Shown piece after piece: positions 1 through 10,220 of a stretch of 64,000 nucleotides of DNA (its first letter is position 1; every line of letters begins with the position of its first letter). Made by a program: the position numbers and the translations under genes. The DNA lies in assembly GCF_023091155.1 (NCBI RefSeq), contig NZ_JAHWXK010000002.1, positions 1 through 64,000 on the forward strand, given 5' to 3'. The DNA is from Microbacterium sufflavum. GTDB lineage: Bacteria > Actinomycetota > Actinomycetes > Actinomycetales > Microbacteriaceae. The notes below the pieces were generated by a model. The model worked only from the letters and a program-made list of their open reading frames with translations. It did not search any database and was not told the origin of the DNA.

Positions 1-110
1 GCCATAGCGTGAGGGAAACGCCCGGTCACATTCCGAACCCGGAAGCTAAGCCTCACAGCGCCGATGGTACTGCAGGGGGGACCCTGTGGGAGAGTAGGAC
101 ACCGCCGGAC
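1..110 (+). rRNA. rrf: 5S ribosomal RNA, 5' end cut by the window edge
   Basis: The window opens inside a typical actinobacterial 5S rRNA: the conserved loop with CCGAACCCGGAAG and the 3' half ending ACACCGCCGGAC are present. About ten 5' nucleotides lie outside. A strong terminator follows within 12 nt, so this is the last gene of an rRNA operon whose 16S and 23S genes would lie to the left. Confidence 0.95.
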
Positions 111-121
111 TCCTTTTAGTC

Positions 122-153
122 AAAATGGCCACCCATCGTTGGGTGGCCATTTT
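122..153 (+). terminator. Rho-independent terminator of the rRNA operon
   Basis: A perfect 14-bp stem (122-135 with 140-153) closes on a TCGT tetraloop. The left arm starts with four A and the right arm ends with four T, as expected for an intrinsic terminator just after 5S rRNA. Confidence 0.85.
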
Positions 154-185
154 GCGTTTGACGAACAACGAGAATAGGGAGCACC

Positions 186-2252
186 ATGCCGGAAGAGGAA
201 GAGCGCCGTCCGCGTCGCAGTGACGATGGAGGACCGCGCGGCAACCGTTCCGGTGGGCGCCCTGTGTATCGCGATGGTGCCTCGCGCCCACGATCTGGCT
301 CTGATGCCCGCGGTTCGCGAGGTGAGGCTCGCCCTGACCGTGATGGTGATCAGCGTCGTGAGGGCGGGTACAGCCGTGATGGCGGCGGTCAGCGTCGTGA
401 GGGTGGCTACAGCCGTGATGGCGGCGGTCAGCGTCGTGAGGGTGGCTACAGCCGTGATGGCGGCGGTCAGCGTCGTGAGGGCGGGTACAGACGTGATGGT
501 GGTCAGCGTCGTGAGGGCGGGTACAGCCGTGATGGTGGTCCGCGTCGTGAGGGCGGGTACAGCCGTGATGGTGGTCAGCGTCGTGAGGGCGGCTTCAACC
601 GTGACGGTGGGCAGCGTCGTGAGGGCGGCTTCAACCGTGATGGCGGCGGTCAGCGTCGTGAGGGTGGCTACAGCCGTGATGGTGGTCAGCGTCGTGAGGG
701 TGGGTACAGCCGTGACGCGGCTCCTCGTCGGGAGGGTGGCTTCAGCCGTGACGGTGGTCAGCGTCGCGAGGGTGGCTTCAGCCGTGATGGCGGTCAGCGT
801 CGTGAGGGTGGCTTCAGCCGTGACGGTGGCCAGCGTCGCGAAGGGGGCTACAGCCGTGATGGCGGTCAGCGTCGCGAGGGTGGGTACAGCCGTGACGCGG
901 CTCCTCGTCGCGAGGGTGGCTACAGCCGTGACGGTGGTCAGCGTCGCGAGGGTGGGTACAGCCGTGATGGTGGGCAGCGTCGTGAGGGTGGCTTCAGCCG
1001 TGATGGCGGTCAGCGTCGCGAAGGGCGGACGGAGCGTGAGCGGGGGAGTGACCGGTCGCGGTCGTTCCCGCAGCGCGGCGGTGCCGGGCGTGAGCGTCCG
1101 GCCAACGCGTCGAACGAGCGTGCCCGGTTCGACGAGCCGACCGTTCCGGACGAGGTCACGGCCCGGGATCTGCACTCCTCCGCGCGCAACGAGCTGAAGA
1201 CGCTCAGCAAGGAGAACGCGGAGCACGTCGCCCGACACCTGGCGATGGCCTCGCGTCTGATCGACGAAGACCCCGCGTTGGCACACGAGCATGCACTGGC
1301 GGCGTCGCGCCGGGCCGGTCGCATTGCGATCGTCCGCGAGACGCTCGGCATCACGGCCTATGCGACAGGTGACTTCGCCCTGGCTCTTCGCGAGCTGCGC
1401 ACCTATCGCAGGATCTCCGGGAAGGACGACCAGATCGCGCTCATGGTCGACAGCGAGCGCGGAATCGGCCGTCCTGACCGAGCACTCGAGACCGGTCGTG
1501 CCGTGGACCGCTCCACCCTCGACACCGCGGTGCGGGTGGCTCTTGCGATCGCGATGTCGGGCGCGAGGCTCGACCAGGGCGACCTGGAGCTGGCTCTCGG
1601 TGAGCTCGAGATTCCCGAGCTCGATCCCGATCGTGCGTTCGAGTGGAGCCCGGCCCTGTTCTCCGCGCGGGCAGCCGTCCTGGAAGACCTCGGACGCACC
1701 GACGAGGCCGAATTCTGGGCCCACCGCGCCGACGTCGCGGCGGAGGCGCTCGGCGTCGACGAAGCCGGCGACGAGGAGATCTACGTCGAAGACGGCCTCA
1801 TCGACGACGAGTTCCTCGACGATCACGGTGACGGCACTGCTACGCCTGACGGTGACGCCGTTGGCGGCGGTGACGGCACCCGCGACGGTGACGGCACCCG
1901 CGACGATGCCGCCCGCCTCGACGGTGACGCCGTGGACGGTGGCGCGGATGCTGACGGTGGCGCGGATGCTGATGGTGACGCCGTGGACGGTGCCGTGGAC
2001 GGTGCCGTGGATCGTGATGGTGTCGTGGATCGCGACGCGGACCTCGACGTCGACGCGGGCCGAGACCTGGACAGCGACGACGATGCTGCCTCTGGACGCG
2101 ACGGCGACAGGGATGGTGCCGGGACCGAGCTCTTCGGTGAGGACGGCGAGGCCGAGCCCACGATCGAGGACGAGGTTCGCGAGCTCCTCGGCGAAGACGT
2201 CGACGAGGTCGGCGAAGACGACGAGTCCGGTTCCTCGAAGCCGGAGGCGTGA
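186..2252 (+). CDS. Repeat-rich TPR-like protein (Rv1691 position)
   Basis: A 688-aa protein in three parts. Residues 1-315 are disordered and basic; residues 55-273 are 18 tandem copies of a 12-13 residue unit (GGQRREGGYSRD type). Residues about 320-520 are helical and TPR-like (SARNELKTLSKENAEHVARHL, later LALRELRTYRRISG) and are the conserved part of the actinobacterial family. Residues about 530-688 are very acidic and Asp/Gly/Ala-rich. The start ATG follows an AGGGAG Shine-Dalgarno. It is the first gene of the block and its stop overlaps the HAD phosphatase start (TGATG). Function is unknown; the RGG/RGD-like repeats suggest RNA binding or assembly on rRNA, but that is inference. Confidence 0.8.
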   Translation: MPEEEERRPRRSDDGGPRGNRSGGRPVYRDGASRPRSGSDARGSRGEARPDRDGDQRREGGYSRDGGGQRREGGYSRDGGGQRREGGYSRDGGGQRREGGYRRDGGQRREGGYSRDGGPRREGGYSRDGGQRREGGFNRDGGQRREGGFNRDGGGQRREGGYSRDGGQRREGGYSRDAAPRREGGFSRDGGQRREGGFSRDGGQRREGGFSRDGGQRREGGYSRDGGQRREGGYSRDAAPRREGGYSRDGGQRREGGYSRDGGQRREGGFSRDGGQRREGRTERERGSDRSRSFPQRGGAGRERPANASNERARFDEPTVPDEVTARDLHSSARNELKTLSKENAEHVARHLAMASRLIDEDPALAHEHALAASRRAGRIAIVRETLGITAYATGDFALALRELRTYRRISGKDDQIALMVDSERGIGRPDRALETGRAVDRSTLDTAVRVALAIAMSGARLDQGDLELALGELEIPELDPDRAFEWSPALFSARAAVLEDLGRTDEAEFWAHRADVAAEALGVDEAGDEEIYVEDGLIDDEFLDDHGDGTATPDGDAVGGGDGTRDGDGTRDDAARLDGDAVDGGADADGGADADGDAVDGAVDGAVDRDGVVDRDADLDVDAGRDLDSDDDAASGRDGDRDGAGTELFGEDGEAEPTIEDEVRELLGEDVDEVGEDDESGSSKPEA
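348..1004 (+). repeat. In-frame tandem repeat, 18 copies of 33-39 bp
   Basis: Eighteen complete units encode (G)GGQRREGG(Y/F)(S/N)RD; a nineteenth decays into RTERERG. Units are 12 residues, or 13 where an extra Gly is inserted (copies 2, 3, 4 and 9). Copies 11 and 16 carry AAP in place of GGQ. The shared AAP variant and adjacent identical units suggest block duplication by slippage or unequal crossing-over. Confidence 0.95.
1831..2085 (+). repeat. Degenerate Asp/Gly/Ala-rich acidic repeat
   Basis: Short imperfect repeats of GACGGTG(A/C)C-like units encode runs such as GDGTRDGDGTRD, GADADGGADAD and AVDGAVDGAVD. They form the acidic tail of the same protein whose head is strongly basic. This is low-complexity sequence with no structural domain visible. 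Confidence 0.7.
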
Positions 2253-3292
2253 TGGCGCTCTTCACGCGCAGGCGTCAGACGCCCCGCACTCCGCTGGACG
2301 GCGTCGACACGATCCTCGCCGACCTCGACGGAGTCGTGTATGCCGGGCCCGGGGCCCTGCCGCACGCCGTGGAGAGCCTCAACGCCGCAGCCGCCACGGC
2401 GCGTCTGGGGTACATCACCAACAACGCGGCGCGGACCGACGCATCCGTCGCGGCGCACCTCACGAGCCTGGGCCTCACGGTCGCGCCGGACGACGTGGTC
2501 ACGAGCCCGCAGGCGGCCATGCGACTGCTCTCGGGGATCGTTCCCCCTCCCGCGACGATCCTCGTCGTCGGAGGCGACGGTCTCGTCGATGAGGTGCAGA
2601 AGGCCGGGTACACGGTGACCCGCAGCGCTGACGCCGACCCACAGGCGGTCGTGCAGGGCTTCGCCCCCGAGGTCGCGTGGACCGACCTCGCCGAAGCGGC
2701 CTTCGCGCTCAAGGTCCCCGAGGAGGAGGGCGGCATCCCCTGGATCGCCACCAACACCGACTGGACGATCCCGCGCGAACGCGGCGTCGCCCCCGGCAAC
2801 GGCACCCTCGTGTCCGCGGTGCACACCGCCGTCGGGCGGCTGGCCACGGTGGCAGGAAAGCCGGAGACCCCCATCTTCCAGGAGGCCCTGGACCGCTTCG
2901 GCGCGTCCACGGCGCTGTTCATCGGCGACCGCCTCGACACCGACATCATGGGAGCGAGCCGAGCCGGCATCGACTCCGCCCTCGTGCTGACCGGGATCGA
3001 CCGCCCCAAGCACGTGCTCGCGGCGCCCGAGGGGTCGCGCCCGACCTACATCCTCGGCGACCTCCGCGGGCTGCACGAGCCGTACCCGGTCCCGACGGTG
3101 ACGGACGGCGTGTACGACGTCGGCGGCGCGGCGGTGCGGGTGCACGGCGCGGACGTGGAGATCGTCGCGGAGTCCGGGAACCAGCTCGACCTGCTGCGGG
3201 CCGGAGCTGCCGCGATCTGGGCCTCGGGCACTCCGGTGTTCGTGCTGCGCGTGCCCGAGCGGCTGTACGACGACCCGTTCCACCGCCCCTGA
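2252..3292 (+). CDS. HAD-superfamily hydrolase (Rv1692-like phosphatase)
   Basis: A 346-aa HAD phosphatase of the NagD/PGP type. Motif I is ADLDGVVY with Asp24 and Asp26, a Thr/Asn-rich motif II follows (YITNNAARTD), and the distal motif is FIGDRLDTDIMGASRAG. The mycobacterial protein at the same locus (Rv1692) is a glycerol-3-phosphate phosphatase, so a metabolite phosphatase role is likely, with substrate unproven here. I chose ATG 2252 because GGAGG lies 5 nt upstream; a GTG one codon earlier is too close to it. It overlaps the preceding stop by one base. Confidence 0.85.
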   Translation: MALFTRRRQTPRTPLDGVDTILADLDGVVYAGPGALPHAVESLNAAAATARLGYITNNAARTDASVAAHLTSLGLTVAPDDVVTSPQAAMRLLSGIVPPPATILVVGGDGLVDEVQKAGYTVTRSADADPQAVVQGFAPEVAWTDLAEAAFALKVPEEEGGIPWIATNTDWTIPRERGVAPGNGTLVSAVHTAVGRLATVAGKPETPIFQEALDRFGASTALFIGDRLDTDIMGASRAGIDSALVLTGIDRPKHVLAAPEGSRPTYILGDLRGLHEPYPVPTVTDGVYDVGGAAVRVHGADVEIVAESGNQLDLLRAGAAAIWASGTPVFVLRVPERLYDDPFHRP

Positions 3293-3330
3293 CCACACGC
3301 GTGGCTCCGTCGGCTGTCCGAGGAGCCGCG

Positions 3331-3336
3331 TACAGT
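3331..3336 (+). promoter_or_regulatory. -10 element, leaderless promoter of the 58-aa gene and tlyA
   Basis: TACAGT lies 7 nt upstream of the GTG at 3344. This spacing makes the start codon the likely transcript start, giving tlyA-nadK-recN an internal promoter. Confidence 0.55.
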
Positions 3337-3343
3337 GGAACCC

Positions 3344-3520
3344 GTGAGCGATGAGACGACCGGTGCGCCGACGGACGGCCTGTGGAGCCGCCTGCGCCTG
3401 ATCGAAGGGCAGCCGCTTCCGGCTCGCGCCGACGCTTACTCCGCGCTGCACGACGAGCTCTCGCGGCGGCTGGAGAGCGGATCACGGCTCGACCAGCGGG
3501 AGACCCCGGGAACACGATGA
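3344..3520 (+). CDS. Small conserved protein upstream of tlyA (58 aa)
   Basis: A 58-aa charged protein (VSDETTGAPTDGLWSRLRLI... ending RETPGTR) with one amphipathic helical stretch and no signal or membrane segment. It sits where mycobacteria have the similarly small Rv1693. The GTG at 3344 is favoured because a TANNNT hexamer lies 7 nt upstream; a GTG at 3335 with AGGAG 9 nt upstream is the alternative and adds three residues. The stop overlaps the tlyA ATG (ATGA), suggesting translational coupling. Function unknown. Confidence 0.7.
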   Translation: MSDETTGAPTDGLWSRLRLIEGQPLPARADAYSALHDELSRRLESGSRLDQRETPGTR

Positions 3521-4314
3521 CGCGACTCGACGCCGCCCTCGCCTCGCGGGGACTCGCCCGGTCGCGCAGCCATGCCGCCACCCTCATCGCGGAGGGCCTC
3601 GTGAGCGTCGACGGTCGCCCCGTCGTCAAGGCGTCCACGCCGGTCCAGGACGACAGTGAGCTCACCGTGGCCGGCGCCGACCACTACGTCGGGCGCGCCG
3701 CGCACAAGCTCGTCGCCGCCCTCGACGGCTTCGGCGTCGCGGTCGCCGACCGGCTCGCGCTCGACATGGGCGCCTCGACCGGCGGATTCACCCAGGTGCT
3801 GCGCGAGCGCGGTGCGCGGCGGGTGCTCGCGGTCGACGTCGGACACGGACAGCTGGCTCCCGTCATCGCCGCGGACGACGGGGTCGTGTCGGTCGAGGGC
3901 TTCAACGTGCGGCACATGACACCGCAGAGCCTCGCGGACGCGACGGGCGAGCCCGCGCCGCCCGACCTGATCGTCGGCGACCTGTCGTTCATCTCACTCG
4001 AACTCGTCCTCCCGGCGATCGCCGCCGTCGCCGCGCCGGGCGCCGACGTGCTGCTGCTCGTGAAGCCGCAGTTCGAGGTCGGGCGCACCGCGGTGCGCGG
4101 GGGACTGGTCACCGATCCGGCCACCCGCGCCGACGCCGTGGCCCGCGTCGTCTGGAGCGCGTGGGACGCGGGGTTCGGGATGCTCGGCATCCTTCCCTCC
4201 CCGATCCTCGGCACGCACGGAAACGCGGAGTATCTCGTGCACCTCGCGCCGGGACGCGGCAGCAATCCGACAGAATGGATGGACACCATCAACCGGCTGG
4301 CAGGGGGACGATGA
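3517..4314 (+). CDS. tlyA: TlyA rRNA (cytidine-2'-O)-methyltransferase
   Basis: A 265-aa protein with an N-terminal S4 RNA-binding domain (residues 1-60, RLDAALASRGLARSRSHAA) and a FtsJ-like SAM methyltransferase domain. Visible motifs are LDMGASTGGF (SAM loop), LIVGDLSFISL and LLLVKPQFEVG, which supply the acidic and lysine residues of the K-D-K-E class. TlyA 2'-O-methylates 16S and 23S rRNA and its loss gives capreomycin resistance in mycobacteria. The start overlaps the upstream stop and its own stop overlaps nadK (ATGA). Its place beside a possible rRNA-binding repeat protein fits a ribosome-related block. Confidence 0.95.
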   Translation: MTRLDAALASRGLARSRSHAATLIAEGLVSVDGRPVVKASTPVQDDSELTVAGADHYVGRAAHKLVAALDGFGVAVADRLALDMGASTGGFTQVLRERGARRVLAVDVGHGQLAPVIAADDGVVSVEGFNVRHMTPQSLADATGEPAPPDLIVGDLSFISLELVLPAIAAVAAPGADVLLLVKPQFEVGRTAVRGGLVTDPATRADAVARVVWSAWDAGFGMLGILPSPILGTHGNAEYLVHLAPGRGSNPTEWMDTINRLAGGR

Positions 4315-5231
4315 ACGAGCGCTGGATCCTGGTGGTCGCGCACGCCGGCCGCGTCGAGACGGTGGAAGCGGCCCGTCGCGTGACCGATGCCCTGCGGGGA
4401 GCGGGTGCCCGCCCGGTCCTCGCGCCCGACGACCACGATGCGCTCTCCGCCGTCGACCCGTTCTTCGCCGACGTCGACGTCCTGGGCGTCTCCGCCGACC
4501 CGACCGCGCTCGAGCTGGCCATCGTCCTCGGCGGTGACGGCACGATCCTGCGCGCCGCGGAGCTCGTGCGCGACAGCGGTGCCCCCGTGCTCGGCATCAA
4601 CATGGGCCACGTCGGCTTCCTCGCCGAGATCGACCCCGACGACATGGACGACGCGGTGCGCCGTGTCATCGCCCGCGACTACGACGTGGAGGAGCGCCTG
4701 GCGCTCTCGGTGCGGGTGAAGGACGCCGCCGGCGACGTCGTCTACGAGACCTGGGCCCTGAACGAGGCGACAGTCGAGAAGGCCAGCAGGGAGCGGATGA
4801 TCGAGGTCGTGCTGGAGATCGACGGCCGCCCGCTGTCGAGCTTCGGCTGCGACGGCATGGTCGTGTCCACCCCGACGGGATCCACCGCCTACAACTTCTC
4901 CGCCGGCGGGCCCGTGATCTGGCCGACCGTGGAGGCCATCGCCGTGGTGCCGCTCTCCGCCCACGCGCTGTTCGCGAAGCCGCTCGTGGTGAGCCCCGAC
5001 GCGGCGGTCGCGATCGAGATGCTCGAGCGCACGGACGGCTCCGGCATCCTCTGGTGCGACGGCCGACGCTCGCACGAGCTCCCGCCCGGAGCGCGTGTGG
5101 TGGTGCGACGGTCCTCGCGGCCGGTGCGCCTCGCGCGCCTGCACCCGACCGCGTTCACGAACCGGCTGGTGCGCAAGTTCCAGCTGCCGGTCGAAGGGTG
5201 GCGCGGACAGGACCGGAGGAACCAGCCGTGA
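4311..5231 (+). CDS. nadK: NAD kinase
   Basis: A 306-aa ATP/polyphosphate-type NAD kinase that phosphorylates NAD to NADP in the cytosol. Diagnostic motifs are VLGGDGTILRAAEL (GGDGT), NMGHVGFLAEID, and the C-terminal DGMVVSTPTGSTAYNFSAGGP. Length is normal for actinobacterial PpnK. Start ATG 4311 overlaps tlyA by 4 nt, and the stop overlaps the recN GTG by 3 nt, so tlyA-nadK-recN are translationally coupled. Confidence 0.97.
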   Translation: MNERWILVVAHAGRVETVEAARRVTDALRGAGARPVLAPDDHDALSAVDPFFADVDVLGVSADPTALELAIVLGGDGTILRAAELVRDSGAPVLGINMGHVGFLAEIDPDDMDDAVRRVIARDYDVEERLALSVRVKDAAGDVVYETWALNEATVEKASRERMIEVVLEIDGRPLSSFGCDGMVVSTPTGSTAYNFSAGGPVIWPTVEAIAVVPLSAHALFAKPLVVSPDAAVAIEMLERTDGSGILWCDGRRSHELPPGARVVVRRSSRPVRLARLHPTAFTNRLVRKFQLPVEGWRGQDRRNQP

Positions 5232-6910
5232 TCGAGGAGATGCGCCTGCGGGGCCTCGGTGTGATCGCCGACGCCGTGCTCCCGCTCGGACCGGGGTTCA
5301 CCGCCATCACCGGCGAGACCGGTGCGGGCAAGACGATGGTCGTCACGGGGCTCGGGCTGCTGCTCGGACAGCGCGCCGACTCGGGCGCCGTGCGCGCCGG
5401 AGCCGGCCAGGCCTCGGTGGCGGGAGTCTGGGTCGTGCCCGAGACCGGGGACGTGGCAGACATCGTCGCCGACGCCGGGGGCGAACTCGAACCGGTCGGT
5501 GGCGGCAGCGCCGAACTGTACGTGTCGCGCACCCTCAACGCCGAGGGCCGAAGCAGGGCGAGCGTGGGGGGTCGCGCCGCTCCGGCCGGCGTGCTGTCCG
5601 CCCTCGCCGACGAGCTGGTGGTCGTGCACGGCCAGTCCGAGCAGTTGCGGCTGCGGTCCGCCGCTGCGCAGCGCGACGCCCTCGACCGCTTCGGCGGTGA
5701 CGCGATCGCCCGGGCGCTGGAGCACTACGGCACGGCCTTCGAGCGCTGGCGCGGCCTCGACGCGGAGATCGCCGAGATCACGGGCAACCGCGACCGCCGG
5801 GCGGAGGAGGCCGCGCGACTGCGGGAAGATCTCGCGCTGATCGAGGCGACCGCACCAGAGGCGGGTGAAGACGCCGAACTCGCGGCCCGCGCCGAACGGC
5901 TCGCGAACGCCGAGGAGCTGCGACTGGCCGCCTCGCTCGCGCACGGGGCGCTCTCGAACGAGGAGGGCGAGCCGGATGCGTCGGCACTGGTCGCGGAGGC
6001 GCGGCGGGCGCTCGAACGGGTCTCGGATGCGACGCTCGCGGAGGTCGCCGAGACGCTCGCCGACATCGGCTACCGTATCGCCGACGCCGCCGGGCAGCTG
6101 TCCGGCTTCCTCGCCGACCTCGACGAGTCGGGCCCGCACGAACTCGCCGCGGTCGAGGAGCGGCGGGCGGCGCTGGGCGTGCTGATCCGTGCGCACGGGT
6201 CCCTCGACGACGCCATCCGACTGTGGCAGACGGGCTCGACGCGCCTCGCGGAGCTCGACGACGACGGCGAGCGATTGCAGCGTCTCACCGCCGAGCGGGA
6301 GGAGGCGCGTACCGCGCTCGACGCCGCGGCGGACGCCCTGACCGCCGTCCGCACGGAGGCCGCCGTCCGCCTGGGCGACGCCGTCACCGCGGAGCTCCAC
6401 GCGCTCGCGATGCCCGATGCCCGCCTGGAGGTCTCGGTCACCCCCGGCGCCGAGAGCACGCACGGGCGCGACGACGTGGCGATCCTGCTGGCCCCGCACC
6501 CCGGAGCCGAACCGCGGTCGGTGGCCAAGGGCGCCTCGGGCGGCGAGCTGTCGCGTGTGATGCTCGCGATCGAGGTCGTCATCGCGGCGACCGACCCGGT
6601 GCCCACGTTCGTGTTCGACGAGGTCGACGCCGGCATCGGCGGGGCCGCGGCCATCGAGGTCGGCCGGCGACTCGCCCGGCTGGCGGAGAAGTCGCAGGTG
6701 ATCGCGGTGACGCATCTGGCGCAGGTCGCCGCGTTCGCGAACAACCACCTCACGGTCGTCAAGTCCAACGACGGGGCCGTCACCGCCTCGAGCGTGCGGC
6801 GTCTGGAGGGGGAGGAGCGGGAGGCCGAGATGGCGCGGCTGCTGTCCGGCCTCGCCGATTCCGACGCCGCGCTCACCCATGCCCGCGAACTTCTCAGCCT
6901 CGGCGTCTGA
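5228..6910 (+). CDS. recN: DNA repair protein RecN
   Basis: A 560-aa SMC-like ATPase. The N-terminal Walker A is ITGETGAGKTMV (about residues 30-41), a long Glu/Arg/Ala-rich coiled coil fills residues about 160-370, and the C-terminal head carries the ABC signature KGASGGELSRVMLA and Walker B TFVFDEVDAGIGG. RecN acts early in double-strand-break repair. GTG 5228 overlaps the nadK stop. It is followed after only 23 nt by pyrG; the steA/steB (Rv1697/Rv1698) pair found between them in mycobacteria is absent. Confidence 0.96.
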   Translation: MIEEMRLRGLGVIADAVLPLGPGFTAITGETGAGKTMVVTGLGLLLGQRADSGAVRAGAGQASVAGVWVVPETGDVADIVADAGGELEPVGGGSAELYVSRTLNAEGRSRASVGGRAAPAGVLSALADELVVVHGQSEQLRLRSAAAQRDALDRFGGDAIARALEHYGTAFERWRGLDAEIAEITGNRDRRAEEAARLREDLALIEATAPEAGEDAELAARAERLANAEELRLAASLAHGALSNEEGEPDASALVAEARRALERVSDATLAEVAETLADIGYRIADAAGQLSGFLADLDESGPHELAAVEERRAALGVLIRAHGSLDDAIRLWQTGSTRLAELDDDGERLQRLTAEREEARTALDAAADALTAVRTEAAVRLGDAVTAELHALAMPDARLEVSVTPGAESTHGRDDVAILLAPHPGAEPRSVAKGASGGELSRVMLAIEVVIAATDPVPTFVFDEVDAGIGGAAAIEVGRRLARLAEKSQVIAVTHLAQVAAFANNHLTVVKSNDGAVTASSVRRLEGEEREAEMARLLSGLADSDAALTHARELLSLGV

Positions 6911-6919
6911 GGGAACTGT

Positions 6920-6925
6920 TAGGAT
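6920..6925 (+). promoter_or_regulatory. -10 element of pyrG
   Basis: TAGGAT lies 8 nt before the GTG at 6934, consistent with a leaderless or near-leaderless pyrG transcript starting in the 23-nt recN-pyrG gap. Confidence 0.55.
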
Positions 6926-6933
6926 AGAAGCCC

Positions 6934-8623
<1,690 letters not shown>

Positions 8624-8631
<8 letters not shown>

Positions 8632-9220
8632 CATCGGCGCCCTGCCCGACGGCGGTCCGCTGCGCGACGAGCCGCTCGACCCCGTGGTCTTGTCCTCCGA
8701 GCTCGTGTATGAGGGGCGGGTGTGGGACGTGCGCTCCGACCGTGTGCGTTACGGCGACGGTGAGATCGTGCGCCAGTACGTCGCCCATCCCGGCGCGGTG
8801 GCGATCGTCGCGCTGGACGACGGGGGCCGGGTGCTGCTGATCCAGCAGTACCGGCACCCGATCCGGCACCGCGATTGGGAGCTGCCCGCCGGTCTGCTCG
8901 ACGTGCCAGGGGAGGACCCTGCCGCGGCCGCGCAGCGCGAGCTCGCGGAGGAGGCCGACCTGGTCGCGGCGCACTGGGAGCCCCTGGTGTCGTCGTGGAC
9001 CACGCCGGGCGGGAACGACGAGCTGATCCAGCTGTTCCTCGCCACGGGCATCACGGCCGCCGACGCCGCACACTCCCGGGAGGACGAGGAGGCCGACATC
9101 CGGCTCGCCTGGGTGCCCCTCGACGACGCGGTGGCCGCGGTGCTCGACGGTCGCACGCGCAACGGCATCCTCGCGATCGGTGTGCTCGCGGCCGCGCAGA
9201 GGCTCCGCGACCGGGGCTGA
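8624..9220 (+). CDS. NUDIX hydrolase, ADP-ribose pyrophosphatase type (Rv1700-like)
   Basis: A 198-aa NUDIX protein. The box is [20 protein letters not shown] followed by ELAEEADL, supplying the metal-binding glutamates. [19 protein letters not shown] upstream of it is typical of the ADP-ribose pyrophosphatase subgroup. Likely role: hydrolysis of ADP-ribose to AMP and ribose-5-phosphate. The start overlaps pyrG by 8 nt and xerD follows after 1 nt, so it sits inside the operon. Confidence 0.88.
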
Positions 9221-9221
9221 C

Positions 9222-10124
9222 ATGCTGCTCGATCGCGCCCTCGACGCGTATCTGCGTCACGTCACGATCGAGCGCGGACTGAGCGCGCACACGATCGCGG
9301 CGTACCGGCGCGACCTCGACGGCTACCGGGGGTGGCTCGCCGCCGAGGGTATCACCGACACGACCGAGGTGACCCCCGCGGTGATCGACCGCTTCATCGC
9401 CGAGCGTGCGTCTGCCGAGCCCGCCCCCGCGGCCACGAGCCTTGCCCGGTTGCAGTCGTCCGTGCGCGGGTGGCACCGCTTCCTGGCGCGCGAGGGGATC
9501 GAGGCCGACGACCCCAGCGGCCGGCTGCGTCCGCCCAAGGCTCCGCGGAGGCTGCCGAAGGCGCTGACGATCGAGCAGGTCGAGCGCCTGCTCGCGGCGC
9601 CGTCGCCGGAGGAGCCGCTCGGCATCCGCGACCGCGCGCTGCTGGAGCTGCTGTACGCCACGGGCGCCCGCGTGTCGGAGGCGGTCGGGCTCGACGTCGA
9701 CGACCTCGCGCACGGGGAGGTGCTGCGGCTGCGCGGCAAGGGGTCGAAGGAGCGCATCGTGCCGGTGGGCTCGTACGCGCGTAACGCGGTCGACGCGTAC
9801 CTGACGCGGGTGCGTCCCGGGCTCGCCGCGAAGGGCAGAGCCTCGGCGCGCCTGTTCCTCGGCGCCCGCGGTGCGCCGCTGTCCCGGCAGAGCGCGTGGC
9901 TGGTGATCCGGGCGGCGGCGGAGCGGGCGCAGATCACGGCCGAGGTGTCGCCGCACACCCTGCGGCACTCGTTCGCGACGCATCTGCTGCAGGGCGGCGC
10001 GGACGTGCGCGTCGTGCAGGAGCTGCTCGGGCACTCGTCGGTCGCCACGACCCAGATCTACACGCACGTGTCGGTCGACGCGCTGCGCGACGTGTACGCC
10101 ACGTCGCACCCGCGGGCCCGCTGA
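9222..10124 (+). CDS. xerD: Tyrosine recombinase XerD
   Basis: A 300-aa site-specific recombinase resolving chromosome dimers. The N-terminal SAM-like core-binding domain ([22 protein letters not shown]) precedes the catalytic domain. Catalytic residues are visible: Arg in [26 protein letters not shown] (His-Arg), [17 protein letters not shown] (His and the Tyr nucleophile). Length and its position next to parA-scpAB match actinobacterial XerD rather than a phage integrase. It starts 1 nt after the NUDIX stop. Confidence 0.93.
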   Translation: MLLDRALDAYLRHVTIERGLSAHTIAAYRRDLDGYRGWLAAEGITDTTEVTPAVIDRFIAERASAEPAPAATSLARLQSSVRGWHRFLAREGIEADDPSGRLRPPKAPRRLPKALTIEQVERLLAAPSPEEPLGIRDRALLELLYATGARVSEAVGLDVDDLAHGEVLRLRGKGSKERIVPVGSYARNAVDAYLTRVRPGLAAKGRASARLFLGARGAPLSRQSAWLVIRAAAERAQITAEVSPHTLRHSFATHLLQGGADVRVVQELLGHSSVATTQIYTHVSVDALRDVYATSHPRAR

Positions 10125-10185
10125 CTCGCGCGGTCGCCTGGGTCCGCCGCCGCGCGCCGGGACGGCCCGAGACCGGCCCGGCCGC

Positions 10186-10191
10186 TACAAT
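10186..10191 (+). promoter_or_regulatory. -10 element upstream of parA
   Basis: TACAAT, a near-consensus -10, lies 29 nt before the GTG of parA. The resulting short leader carries AAGGAGCAGGAG as Shine-Dalgarno, so this promoter is leadered, unlike most others here. Confidence 0.6.
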
Positions 10192-10220
10192 CGAGCAAGC
10201 ACGAAGGAGCAGGAGAACCG

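Noticed and set aside
348..1004. Regular 33-39 bp repeats that could be mistaken for a CRISPR array
   Set aside because: There are no unique spacers; the repeats are contiguous, in frame and encode a protein repeat.
120..1826. A 568-codon open frame on the minus strand across the repeat protein, encoding Thr/Leu/Ala-rich repeats
   Set aside because: It is the mirror of a GC-rich periodic coding repeat; it has no ribosome site, no recognisable domain, and the plus-strand frame continues into a conserved domain.
9222..10124. The tyrosine recombinase as an integrase of a mobile element
   Set aside because: Length, motifs and position between the NUDIX gene and parA-scpAB are those of housekeeping XerD; no attachment repeats or cargo are seen, and the tRNA-Pro gene 9 kb away is intact.
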